From: Desulfoluna butyratoxydans
Lineage (GTDB): Bacteria; Desulfobacterota; Desulfobacteria; Desulfobacterales; Desulfolunaceae
Length of the DNA: 64,000 bases
Direction: 5' to 3'
Assembly: GCF_900699765.1 (NCBI RefSeq)
Contig: NZ_CAADHO010000002.1
Span: forward strand, 806,001 to 870,000
Shown one piece after another: positions 1 to 7,245 of the stretch. The notes below the pieces were generated by a model. It was not told the DNA's origin, ran no database searches, and worked only from the letters and a program-made list of their open reading frames with translations. How positions within the stretch are numbered: the first letter of the stretch is position 1; each line of letters starts with the position of its first letter. A program made the translations under genes and the position numbers.

Positions 1-1274
1 ATGAGCTTCAGGCGGAGGCTTCGGCTGTTGTCACGGAACTGGAGGTAGTCCTGCCCAGCCCAGAGCAGGGTGGCCAGGATCAGGACCATGGCAGGCACGG
101 CGATGACCATCTGGGAGATCTGGGATGAGAACTGGGGCAGGGCCCTGCGCTTCCTGAGAAGCCGGGCCGAGATCAGGAGGATGTAGATGACGGCCACAAA
201 GCAGAGAAACAGGATGACCGTGTTGATGTAAAAAAAGGGGCGGGGCAGTTCCCCCTCGGACTCTCCCCACACCACGCTGCCCAGGGGCAGGTCTTTTTTG
301 GGGATGTTGAATTTTTTCAGCATGGCGTTGTCGAACATGTACAGGTTGGGGCTGGAGTCGATGATGTGAAGCTGTCCAGCCTCCTTTCCCTTGAGGATCC
401 TCAAGGTAAGGGCCGCCGCACTTTGTCCTTGGTCCGTGGAATTTGCCATGCGCCCGCCCACCACACCGGTGCCCAGGAAAAAGTCCCAGAGCCCGAAGAC
501 GGGAGCCCGTGAGGCCTGGGCGATGATCCTGGCGCCCTCTTCATAAGAGAAGTACTCCCCGGCGCCGTCCCGGTGGAAGAGGAGGAGCAGGACCACGTCC
601 CTTGAGTCCAGGTCCTTGAGCCTTCGCGTAAGGTCGTCCCGGGAAAGGCCGTTCCACCACAGTGTTTCCACCTTGCCCCTCAACTCCTCAAAGGCTTGTT
701 GCGTCTCTTGTTTCATATTTTTGGCCGTGGGGGTGATGCCGGTGACGACGATGATCCGCCTGGTTTTGGGAAAGAGGGACAGGGCCAGCCTTGCGGTGCC
801 CAGGGGGTCGGGCTGCTCCACCACACCGGTGATGTTGCCGTCAAACCCCTGGAGCATGGACGGGACAAAGCTGTTGATGCCGCAGAAGACCACGGGAACG
901 CCGGGAAAGAGTTCCGGGCCGTACTGCCTGAGAAAGTTCAGGGCGTTGTTGTCCGAACAGATGATGGCATGGGGCTGTCTGGACACGTACTTCCTGGCGA
1001 GAAAGTCCCGGCTCGGACCGGCCACCTCGGCCACGGAACGTCGCTTGCTGTCCAGATATTCCACCTGGAGCTCGATGTTTCTGCCCTCAAAGGCGCGGGT
1101 GACGGCTTCGGTGATGCCGTCGGTCCACGCGTATCCCTGGTGGTAGGAGTGCAGGAGAAGGACACGCTGGGCAAGGCTCGATCCGTCCGCGTTGCCCGGC
1201 GTCCCAAGAAGGCACCCCAGCACCAGGAGGCAAAGGGCCGTCAAGCCATATGTGCGGTGCACCGGAGACGCCAT
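1..1274 (-). CDS. Membrane receptor with ABC-type ligand-binding domain, 5' part (probable sensor)
   Basis: The gene runs off the left edge, so only about 424 N-terminal residues are visible. A signal peptide (residues 1-30, hydrophobic LTALCLLVLGCLLG) is followed by a periplasmic domain of the ABC transporter substrate-binding (PF04392-like) type with the segments SDNNALNFL and FPGVPVVFCGIN. A membrane segment lies near residues 345-365 and a second begins near residue 385, followed by what may be a second extracytoplasmic loop. The missing part is probably a histidine kinase, diguanylate cyclase or chemoreceptor module; this is inference. The ligand-binding part is clearly paralogous to that of the histidine kinase at 12850-15213. 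The start at 1274 is chosen for its signal peptide and an AGGAG five bases upstream; the frame stays open to an ATG at 1502 that also has a strong Shine-Dalgarno. Confidence 0.8.
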   Translation of the reverse strand, partial: MASPVHRTYGLTALCLLVLGCLLGTPGNADGSSLAQRVLLLHSYHQGYAWTDGITEAVTRAFEGRNIELQVEYLDSKRRSVAEVAGPSRDFLARKYVSRQPHAIICSDNNALNFLRQYGPELFPGVPVVFCGINSFVPSMLQGFDGNITGVVEQPDPLGTARLALSLFPKTRRIIVVTGITPTAKNMKQETQQAFEELRGKVETLWWNGLSRDDLTRRLKDLDSRDVVLLLLFHRDGAGEYFSYEEGARIIAQASRAPVFGLWDFFLGTGVVGGRMANSTDQGQSAAALTLRILKGKEAGQLHIIDSSPNLYMFDNAMLKKFNIPKKDLPLGSVVWGESEGELPRPFFYINTVILFLCFVAVIYILLISARLLRKRRALPQFSSQISQMVIAVPAMVLILATLLWAGQDYLQFRDNSRSLRLKL

Positions 1275-1421
1275 GGGAACTCCTGGACCCCGTGAACCCG
1301 CGGGGTCGGTTTGTGGGAATGCCGCTGCGGGAAAAGGGTGAAGGCGGTGGCAAGGCAGGCCCATGGACAGCGGTGGGCCCGCCACTGTTATTTGCCTGGT
1401 TGAAAAACGTATTAACGGGTT

Positions 1422-1454
1422 GGCGCCGGGCAGGGCCGCCGGAGGCAGTTTTTT
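1422..1454. repeat. Fragment of dispersed CCGCCGGAGGC element
   Basis: Contains GGCAGGGCCGCCGGAGGC followed by a T-run, matching the outer end of the GCCCCCGGCAGGGCC-type module seen intact at 15500-15547, 12745-12796 and 22354-22405. The A/T-rich AAACTTTT arm of that module is missing, so this copy is degenerate or truncated. Confidence 0.7.
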
Positions 1455-2295
1455 GCGATGAAGGGCTGCATCTGTACCACGGCGATCACATCGCGGTGGC
1501 ATGAACGTCTCCTCCTATAGGAGGATGGCATGGCACGGGGATCCCTGCCTCCGAGACGGGCCAAAGGGTGCATGACCACTGGGGGCATTTGTGGTGTCTG
1601 ATGTGCAGGCTCAGGATTCAGGTGCGGGGATCGGGTTGGGAGATGCAAGGGGCCGCCTTTTCATGCCCGTGGGGAGTCCCGCTCCGGCAAAGGCGCATCG
1701 TGGGCGGGGAAGGGGCCATGGGGTGATGACAAAGCTCTTTGTTGGTGCGGCCTGTGGGCGTTCATCACGTAAAAAGAATACGGTATCGGCCGGTTTGTGT
1801 CAAGGAGGCCTGCCTTACCGCAACAGGCCGTTTCAGGTGAAAATCGGGGTGCACGGGCGGGGCTGCGCTTCTTTGTATTTGGTGTTATTTCAGCTGTGTT
1901 GCGGTTATTGACATAAAAATGGATAAACGAATGTTTGTTTATCCGTGTGGGGGTAGGGCGGTTCCCATGGGGGAGATTTCTGGGGGCGGAGTCCTGCCGG
2001 GGTGGGCCGGGTGGGTCAGGGATCCACCCGGGACGCATTCTGGGTTCCGGCGGCTCCTTTTCAACAGCCGGAACCACCTTTGGCAGGAGGGCACTGTCTG
2101 GCGGGATGAAGTTGTAGACACGCAACGTTCCGGTATCAAAGGGTAAACGTTTTAGACAAGTTTATGGAAAAATGAACAATCGTTTATTAAAGAGGGCGGC
2201 AAGGTGCCTGGGCGTTGCAGATCCGGGCTGCAGGGCGTGACGGGAAATACGGAGGAGGGGTGAGCCTGGGTCAGGCCCAGGGAGGGGATGGGGAT

Positions 2296-2320
2296 GCGGG
2301 GGCCTGGGGGAGGCCCCCGC
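2296..2320. other. GC-rich hairpin downstream of the 2358-2837 gene
   Basis: A perfect 9-bp stem (GCGGGGGCC / GGCCCCCGC) with a 7-base loop lies about 40 bases beyond the stop codon of the minus-strand gene at 2358. No U-tract follows on the minus strand, so it would be an atypical terminator or an mRNA 3'-end stabiliser. Confidence 0.4.
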
Positions 2321-2357
2321 GTCACCGTCGGATGAAAGACGCCGATGCCTTAAAGCA

Positions 2358-2837
2358 TCAGTTGTCGCTTTGGTGGTTACGTCGAAGCTCGGTCTCCACC
2401 ATGACACCGTATTTGTAAGCCTTGGCCCCTTCGTTCTGGGGCAGGAGCGCGTAGCCCCCTACCCAGGGCTGCTGGTCGGCCAGCTCGGCCAGGTTATTTC
2501 TGATGCGCTCGGCTTTCAGGGTTTGGTCATGGGTTTTTGCCACGTAATTCTTGGGAATGTAAACCCTTCGCTGGGAGACCCGGAGATCACCGTTGGGCAT
2601 CTCTTTGGCCCGGACCTCAATGACTCGGCCCTCACCGTTTGTAAAGTAGCTGATACCACCCAGCCCCGTGTTCAGTGCCTGGGTGCCCAGGGCGTGAAGA
2701 TCCGTCCCCGGCTGGGCCACGCGGCCCTGGGTAAAATCAAAAAATCCGGCGGACGCGGTGCCGGCGGTCACGGTCAGGGCAAGCAGCACGAGGGCTGCTG
2801 AAAAAAGGTGTTTTGTATAAGAGGTAATGTGTTTCAT
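2358..2837 (-). CDS. Exported hypothetical protein
   Basis: A 159-residue protein with a clear Sec signal peptide: a basic start, a hydrophobic stretch around residues 12-22 and an AxA-type cleavage site (TASA/GFF) near residue 30. The mature part is about 130 residues, without cysteines or further membrane segments, so it is probably soluble in the periplasm. I do not recognise the family. Segments such as GLGGISYFTNGEGRVIEV and LAELADQQPWVGGYALLP suggest a compact globular domain. The ATG start is chosen because the signal peptide begins there. It is transcribed alone, divergent from the metal-resistance region, and is followed by a GC hairpin. Function unknown. Confidence 0.75.
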   Translation of the reverse strand: MKHITSYTKHLFSAALVLLALTVTAGTASAGFFDFTQGRVAQPGTDLHALGTQALNTGLGGISYFTNGEGRVIEVRAKEMPNGDLRVSQRRVYIPKNYVAKTHDQTLKAERIRNNLAELADQQPWVGGYALLPQNEGAKAYKYGVMVETELRRNHQSDN

Positions 2838-3170
2838 GGTTAAAAATCTCCGCTTTTGTGTTGTGTTGGATGCCCCCCGGTCTGGGTGAGTCGATCCGGT
2901 AAAACGTTGGAATTTAATTTATCTGCCTATGGGGATATTCATAAAGCGTGCCACAATGTATTTTTATTTTTTTGTCTTTAAAATTGGTAGGTTGGTGCGG
3001 TATTCTGGTCTTGGCAAACGTGGTAACACAACGAATACAGAAGGGGGGTGAAGAGATGTCTTCAACACATCGGGGACAATTCTCGGAAAGACACCTTCAA
3101 GGCCGGGAAAAGGCCGCGACCCTCTGGTCGGATTTTTCTATTACCGGCTTTCTCACCTCATAAGACCTCT

Positions 3171-3195
3171 CACCTGCCAGCACAGGTGGCTTTTT
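3171..3195 (+). terminator. Small rho-independent terminator candidate
   Basis: CACCTG, a six-base loop, CAGGTG, then GGCTTTTTA. The stem is only 6 bp but is followed by a five-T run, as in weak intrinsic terminators. It would end a transcript arising from 3000-3050, upstream of the copper genes. Confidence 0.45.
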
Positions 3196-3213
3196 ACCTT
3201 TTATATAAACTTC

Positions 3214-3306
3214 GGGTTGAGTCCGTGATGAATACTCTTCATCGGCATGAAGAATAGACTTCAACCCCATTGCCCCGACAGGGCGGAACTCTGCCGGTCG
3301 CGGGGC
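3214..3306 (+). other. Candidate structured RNA (nested hairpins)
   Basis: GGGTTGAGTC (3214-3223) can pair with GACTTCAACCC (3257-3267) around an inner perfect hairpin TCTTCAT-CGGC-ATGAAGA (3236-3253). A second stem pairs GCCCCG (3272-3277) with CGGGGC (3301-3306). The unit lies between a terminator and a sigma-54-like promoter upstream of the metal cluster. I do not match it to a known riboswitch; it could be a small RNA or the remains of a mobile element. Confidence 0.4.
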
Positions 3307-3348
3307 TATCCTACCTGAACTACAGACTGTTTTTCTCCTCGGTACAAG

Positions 3349-3365
3349 TTGGCATATATCCTGCT
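3349..3365 (+). promoter_or_regulatory. Sigma-54 (-24/-12) promoter candidate before the copper cluster
   Basis: TTGGCATATATCCTGCT has GG at 3351-3352 and GC at 3363-3364, exactly ten bases apart as RpoN promoters require, with TTGGCA matching the -24 consensus. The -12 element is CTGC instead of TTGC. It lies about 120 bases upstream of the gene at 3488 and points toward it. Confidence 0.5.
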
Positions 3366-3487
3366 ATTCACCAGGTGCAGTTCATGGGACAGCCCAAGGC
3401 TGTCGGCGGCCCCCGCGTATTTTCAAGGTCGGGGACTGCCTGTAATTTTGAAATTTTTTTAACAACAGCAAATCAGGACCTAAAAAC

Positions 3488-3934
3488 ATGAAGAAAATGA
3501 TTATCGGAACATTGGCCATTCTTTTTTTGACGTCAGCAACAGGCATTGCCTCCATGGGAGGTGGCGGAATGGGATCCGGATCTGGCGGGGGGCATGGCTC
3601 CTCGATGATGGGTGGTTCCCACAGCAATGGAGGCGCGAATCACCAGTCCATGCATGGGGGCTCCACAGGGGAGACCATGGTGCATCACGGCCCGATGATG
3701 CGGAGCATGGGAAAGACCATGGTCACCATGGGAACGATGGTTCAGGGGATGCCGGAAAACATGACCCGCTCACAGAGGCGGGACATGACAAAGATGATGA
3801 AAGGTCTGTCCCGGCATTTTGATGCGATGGCAGGGGAGATGTCGTCGGAAACCGTCGACAAGGCACGTATCGAGAAGATGAACCGGCAAATGATTGACCA
3901 GATGCAAGGCATGATGAACCAGATGGACAGGTAA
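3488..3934 (+). CDS. Secreted Met/Gly/His-rich protein, probable metal-binding
   Basis: A 148-residue protein with a signal peptide (MKKMIIGTLAILFLTSATG) and a mature N-terminal half dominated by glycine, methionine, histidine and serine (GGGMGSGSGGGHG, SSMMGG, HHGPMMRSM). The C-terminal half (about residues 95-148) is charged and helical, with many methionines (MNRQMIDQMQGMMNQMDR). Such composition is typical of periplasmic Cu(I)/Ag(I) binders, and the gene heads the cusC-cusB-cusA cluster, so binding or buffering periplasmic copper is the likely role (inference). I do not recognise a named family. It starts 123 bases downstream of a sigma-54-like promoter. The Shine-Dalgarno (AGGACC) is moderate. 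Confidence 0.8.
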   Translation: MKKMIIGTLAILFLTSATGIASMGGGGMGSGSGGGHGSSMMGGSHSNGGANHQSMHGGSTGETMVHHGPMMRSMGKTMVTMGTMVQGMPENMTRSQRRDMTKMMKGLSRHFDAMAGEMSSETVDKARIEKMNRQMIDQMQGMMNQMDR

Positions 3935-4033
3935 AGGGAAAAGGGCCGGAGAGAGTGGCTCTGATGGGTGGAAGCACGCCAAAAAGCCACCATCGTTTGT
4001 GCACCCGATATGTTCATGACGGAATGTAAAACC

Positions 4034-5383
4034 ATGATGATGAAAACAGTGATGACAGCCATGTGCCTCCTGATTTGGACGATTACCCCGGCCATGGGGT
4101 GGGAGGGGGAAGAGTCTTTGGCCGAACTGGTTTTGGAGGCGATGGAAAACAACGCCGAGATTCGTGCCGACCGCGAGGTGGTGCAGGGGCTTCTGGACGC
4201 CTCCGAGTATGCAGGGGCCCTGCCCAACCCCAAAATCGGCGTGGGGCTTCTCAACGTGCCCACGGGAAGTTTTGATCTGGATCAGGAGGCCATGACCCAG
4301 AAACAGATCTCCGTGACGCAGCGCCTCCCCTGGCCCGGAAAAAGAGGCTTGGCTGCAGAGTCCCGGCTTCTCGCCGCCCGTCGGGCCGAGGCCGGGCTCA
4401 AGGCCAAGGCCCTGGCCCTCCAGCGGGAGGTGGCCGGGGCCTACTATGAACTCTGGTTCGTGACCGAGAGCCTTCGTCTTAACGGAGAGCTTTACGACCT
4501 GGTGAGTCAGCTGATCCATGCCTCGGCATCGCGGTACGGCGCTGGACGGGAAGTCCAGCAGGCTGTGCTCACCGGAGAACTGGAGTTGAGCGGCCTGACC
4601 AACGAGCGGCTGGCCCTGGACGGGAAACGCCGTGGGCTGGAAATTCGGATCAACCGCCTGCTTCAGCGGGAGGCTCATCTTCCGGTGATCCCGGAGACCG
4701 GCCTGGGCCTGCCCCGGCTTCGGCCATCCACATCCTGGGTGGCACAGGCAGAAAGGGGGAACCCGCGTCTGGAGGTGTTGAAGCACGAGGTGGCCCTGAG
4801 CCGGGTCTCCCTTTCGCTGGCGGAAAAGGAATCCATGCCCGATGTGGACGTGAAGCTGGCTTACGGTCAGCGGGAAGACGATCCCATGGGCAACAGCAGG
4901 GATGACTTTGTCTCCCTCTCCGCCTCCTTTCCGGTTCCTGTCTGGAAGTCCCGGCGAGAAGACCGGCTTGTGGCCTCCCGAAGGGCGACGGAGAGAGCGG
5001 CCCTGCTCAACTATGAGGGCTACCGCCTGGAGTTGCCCCATCTCATCGACGGGGTGGCAACGCAGATGGCCACGGCCGTTGACCGCCACGAGTTTTATAA
5101 CAGGGACCTTGTGCCCAGGGCGCGCCAGCTTTCCCAGGCCCTGGTCTCCCGTTACGAGGTGGGGGGGAGTTCCTACACCGATATGATCGAGGCGGCCATG
5201 GCGGCCATGCGGGCCGAGCTGACGGCAAGGCAGTACTTGAGGGATGCCCTGCTGGCCGAAGTGAAGCTCATGGAGCTGGCTGGCGGAACCTTTCCCGGCG
5301 TTGCGTCGCTGATGCACGCCGGGGCTGAGAAATCCCCATCCGACTCAGACCCCACGCGGACCAAACCCAATGAAGGAGAGTGA
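4034..5383 (+). CDS. cusC: Outer-membrane efflux protein of the TolC family (CusC-like)
   Basis: About 449 residues from the chosen ATG, which opens a signal peptide (MMMKTVMTAMCLLIWTITPAMG). The body shows the TolC/OEP pattern: SLAELVLEAMENN near the mature N-terminus, LPNPKIGVGL, then a long amphipathic helical region duplicated around residues 60-420. It forms the outer-membrane channel of a tripartite RND pump. It lacks the lipobox cysteine present in E. coli CusC. The gene is followed after three bases by the adaptor gene, so translation is coupled. The frame is open upstream to 3968, but those residues look non-native. The substrate is inferred from the neighbouring CusA. Confidence 0.88.
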   Translation: MMMKTVMTAMCLLIWTITPAMGWEGEESLAELVLEAMENNAEIRADREVVQGLLDASEYAGALPNPKIGVGLLNVPTGSFDLDQEAMTQKQISVTQRLPWPGKRGLAAESRLLAARRAEAGLKAKALALQREVAGAYYELWFVTESLRLNGELYDLVSQLIHASASRYGAGREVQQAVLTGELELSGLTNERLALDGKRRGLEIRINRLLQREAHLPVIPETGLGLPRLRPSTSWVAQAERGNPRLEVLKHEVALSRVSLSLAEKESMPDVDVKLAYGQREDDPMGNSRDDFVSLSASFPVPVWKSRREDRLVASRRATERAALLNYEGYRLELPHLIDGVATQMATAVDRHEFYNRDLVPRARQLSQALVSRYEVGGSSYTDMIEAAMAAMRAELTARQYLRDALLAEVKLMELAGGTFPGVASLMHAGAEKSPSDSDPTRTKPNEGE

Positions 5384-5386
5384 CAC

Positions 5387-6850
5387 ATGACACGGAAACG
5401 AAATGTACCCAAGTGGGCCTGGGCCGCAGGAATCGTGGTGATCCTCGCCGTGGTGGGTGTGGGGATGGCCCTGACCATGCATCGGGCGGGCCCGGCGGCC
5501 ACCGGAACCACCGGCGTGGCCCATGGCGATCACACCCATGAGACCGAGGCGGAATTGTGGACCTGCAGCATGCATCCCTTCATTGTGCTGGATGAGCCCG
5601 GGGATTGCCCGGTGTGCGGCATGGCCCTGATCCCGAAGGCGGTGGAGGCACCTGCCCTGGCCCAGGACAAAGAGAGGGTGGTGGCCTATTGGCGGGCTCC
5701 CATGAACCCTGCCGAGATATATGATGCCCCCGGCAAGAGCGCCATGGGCATGGACCTGGTTCCCGTGTACGAGGATGAACTGGTGGGCGGGGTGGAGATT
5801 CGTATCGATCCGGTGGTGGAGCAGAACATGGGGGTGCGCATCCAGGCCGCGGAGCGCGCCCGACTGGCCCGCAGCGTTCATACCTGGGGCCATGTCACCT
5901 GGGATGAGACCCGTACCTACGACATCAGCCCCCGGTTTTCCGGCTGGATCCAGACCCTCCACGCCAATTTTGAAGGCCAGAATGTGAAAAAGGGCGACCC
6001 GTTGTTTACGGTCTACTCCCCGGAGCTCATCGCCGCCCAGGAGGAGTACCTCCACGCCCGGCAGCGGCTGGGGGGGCCGGGAAGCGGTTACAACGAGAGG
6101 CTCCTGGCCTCGGCGAAACGAAAGCTGCTCAATTATGCCATGGCCCCGTCCGAGATTCGTCGGGCGGAGAAGCGGGGGCGGGCCCTGGATACCGTGACAA
6201 TCACCTCCCCCTATAATGGGGTGGTGGTGGACAAACGGGCCGTGGAAGGCAGGTATTTCGGGGCGGGTACCACCTTGTTCACCGTCTCGGACCTCTCCAG
6301 GGTCTGGGTGGAGGCCCATGTCTATGAGTACGAAGTGGCGCGGGTGAGGGCCGGTCAGCAGGCCTCCATGGTGCTTCCCTTCAGCCCCGGTGAGAGCCGG
6401 ACGGGCAAGGTGGCCTTTGTCTATCCCTTTATGGAGGGCAAGACCCGCGACATCACCGTGCGTATGGAGTTTGACAACGACGACGCCTTTTTAAAGCCCG
6501 ACATGTACGCCAACGTCACCATCGAAACCGGCACCGGGGACTCAGGGGTGGTGATCCCCTCCGAGGCTGTCCTGCGCTCCGGCAGCAAAGAGACGGTGTT
6601 CGTGCGTACCGGAAAGGGGCGCTACACCCCCCGGGAGGTCCTCACCGGCGTGACCCTGGATGACGGACGTCTCCATGTCCTCCAGGGGGTTGCCCCCGGG
6701 GACCAGGTGGTGGTCTCCGGCCAGTTCCTCCTGGACTCGGAATCCCAGCTCAAAGAAGCCGTGGCCAAGATGATGGAGGCCGTTAACCCGCCGGCACCCG
6801 AGGCCAGGTCGATGGATTCCAAAGAAGATGATTTTTTAGAGGATATGTAA
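5387..6850 (+). CDS. cusB: Periplasmic adaptor of copper/silver RND efflux pump (CusB-like) with heavy-metal-binding domain
   Basis: A 487-residue membrane-fusion protein. It has an N-terminal membrane anchor (about residues 9-30), then a heavy-metal-binding domain with WTCSMHP at residues 58-64 and CPVCGMALIP near 74-83. A second, cysteine-free copy follows (YWRAPMNP ... SAMGMDLVPVYED, about 102-131). Next come the CusB lipoyl/hairpin region (SPELIAAQEEYL), beta-barrel (VWVEAHVYEYEV) and membrane-proximal domains. It links the CusA pump to the CusC channel and passes metal to the pump. The Shine-Dalgarno GAAGGAG sits at normal spacing. The gene is separated from cusA by 395 bases of repeat DNA, unusual for this normally tight operon. 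Confidence 0.92.
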   Translation: MTRKRNVPKWAWAAGIVVILAVVGVGMALTMHRAGPAATGTTGVAHGDHTHETEAELWTCSMHPFIVLDEPGDCPVCGMALIPKAVEAPALAQDKERVVAYWRAPMNPAEIYDAPGKSAMGMDLVPVYEDELVGGVEIRIDPVVEQNMGVRIQAAERARLARSVHTWGHVTWDETRTYDISPRFSGWIQTLHANFEGQNVKKGDPLFTVYSPELIAAQEEYLHARQRLGGPGSGYNERLLASAKRKLLNYAMAPSEIRRAEKRGRALDTVTITSPYNGVVVDKRAVEGRYFGAGTTLFTVSDLSRVWVEAHVYEYEVARVRAGQQASMVLPFSPGESRTGKVAFVYPFMEGKTRDITVRMEFDNDDAFLKPDMYANVTIETGTGDSGVVIPSEAVLRSGSKETVFVRTGKGRYTPREVLTGVTLDDGRLHVLQGVAPGDQVVVSGQFLLDSESQLKEAVAKMMEAVNPPAPEARSMDSKEDDFLEDM

Positions 6851-6851
6851 G

Positions 6852-6945
6852 ACGCAGGGGATAAATCCCCTGCACCCCAGGTTCGTAAATGCTCCGTCCC
6901 TTCGTTTCTCAGGGACGTCACATTTACTGACGGGCTTCGCCCGTG
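6852..6945. repeat. Dispersed covarying hairpin element (copy with TCGTTTCTC loop)
   Basis: Begins GCAGGGGATAAATCCCCTGC just after the cusB stop. The main stem pairs GTAAATG (6885-6891) with CATTTAC (6921-6927) and GTCCCT with AGGGAC around the loop TCGTTTCTC (6902-6910). It ends with ACGGGCTTCGCCCGT (6930-6944). Arm sequences differ from all other copies but pair. Confidence 0.9.
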
Positions 6946-7008
6946 ATGGGTGGTGTGGAATCTTTGCATTTTCTCATATTTCGACAAGGGCGAAGCAATT
7001 TCAAGCGT

Positions 7009-7052
7009 GGAGGCAGAGCCTCCATAGATCATTCCCAGGCGGAGCCTGGGAA
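7009..7052. repeat. Two small tandem palindromes
   Basis: GGAGGC-AGA-GCCTCC (7009-7023) and TTCCCAGGC-GGA-GCCTGGGAA (7032-7052). Both share the GGC-(A/G)GA-GCC core but differ in outer arms. They lie between two larger repeat copies in the cusB-cusA gap. Confidence 0.75.
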
Positions 7053-7100
7053 CGAAAGATATCTTGATTCCGTTTATTGCACCTTGCCCTCGGTGTTTAG

Positions 7101-7209
7101 CACGGGCACAGCCCGTCAGCGAATGTGATCGGCCTGAGGAGCGAAGGCCGGGAGCATTCGAGACCCTGGGGTCAAGGGGCTCAGCCCCTTGCCGCCGGAG
7201 GCATTTTTT
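7101..7209. repeat. Dispersed covarying hairpin element, inverted copy
   Basis: In reverse orientation to the 6852 copy: ACGGGC/GCCCGT hairpin, then GCGAATG...GGCCT, loop GAGGAGCGA (7136-7144), AGGCC...CATTCG, the hairpin CAAGGGGC-TCA-GCCCCTTG (7173-7191) and the terminal CCGCCGGAGGC with T-run, about 35 bases before the cusA start. It could act as a terminator or attenuator in front of cusA. Confidence 0.9.
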
Positions 7210-7245
7210 TAAGAGACATTGTCCTTCTAACCAAGGCGAAAAAAG

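Larger units (their letters stand above)
1275..2357. other. Intergenic region of about 1.1 kb with no convincing gene
   Basis: Open frames here have proline/arginine-rich compositions typical of out-of-frame GC-rich DNA and no recognisable domain. The stretch holds a repeat fragment (1422-1454), a 14-bp palindrome CCTCCTATAGGAGG (1511-1524) that creates a Shine-Dalgarno on both strands, a TTGACA at 1908-1913 at the start of an AT-rich patch, two inverted copies of an approximately 23-bp motif (1921-1944 and 2165-2188), and a strong GC hairpin at 2296-2320. Confidence 0.6.
2838..3487. other. Intergenic region rich in hairpins, possible small transcripts
   Basis: No convincing protein gene. 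A 36-codon frame (ATG 3055, stop 3163) follows a G-rich Shine-Dalgarno-like AAGGGGGGTG and ends just before a terminator-like hairpin with a T-run (3171-3195), so a short transcript with a leader peptide is possible. Further on are nested hairpins (3214-3306), then a sigma-54-like promoter (3349-3365) facing the Met-rich protein gene. Confidence 0.5.

Noticed and set aside
1661-2125. Minus-strand open frame of 154 codons in the first intergenic region
   Set aside because: Pro/Arg-rich composition, no signal peptide or domain, and no ribosome site; treated as non-coding.
3000-3306. Known riboswitch (cyclic-di-GMP, NiCo, cobalamin) upstream of the metal cluster
   Set aside because: I could not find the conserved core sequences of any of these classes.
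3770-5317. Long minus-strand open frame opposite cusC (515 codons)
   Set aside because: Composition is Gly/His/Pro/Gln-rich with no domain, and it lies opposite a clear TolC-family gene. It is a product of GC-rich codon use.
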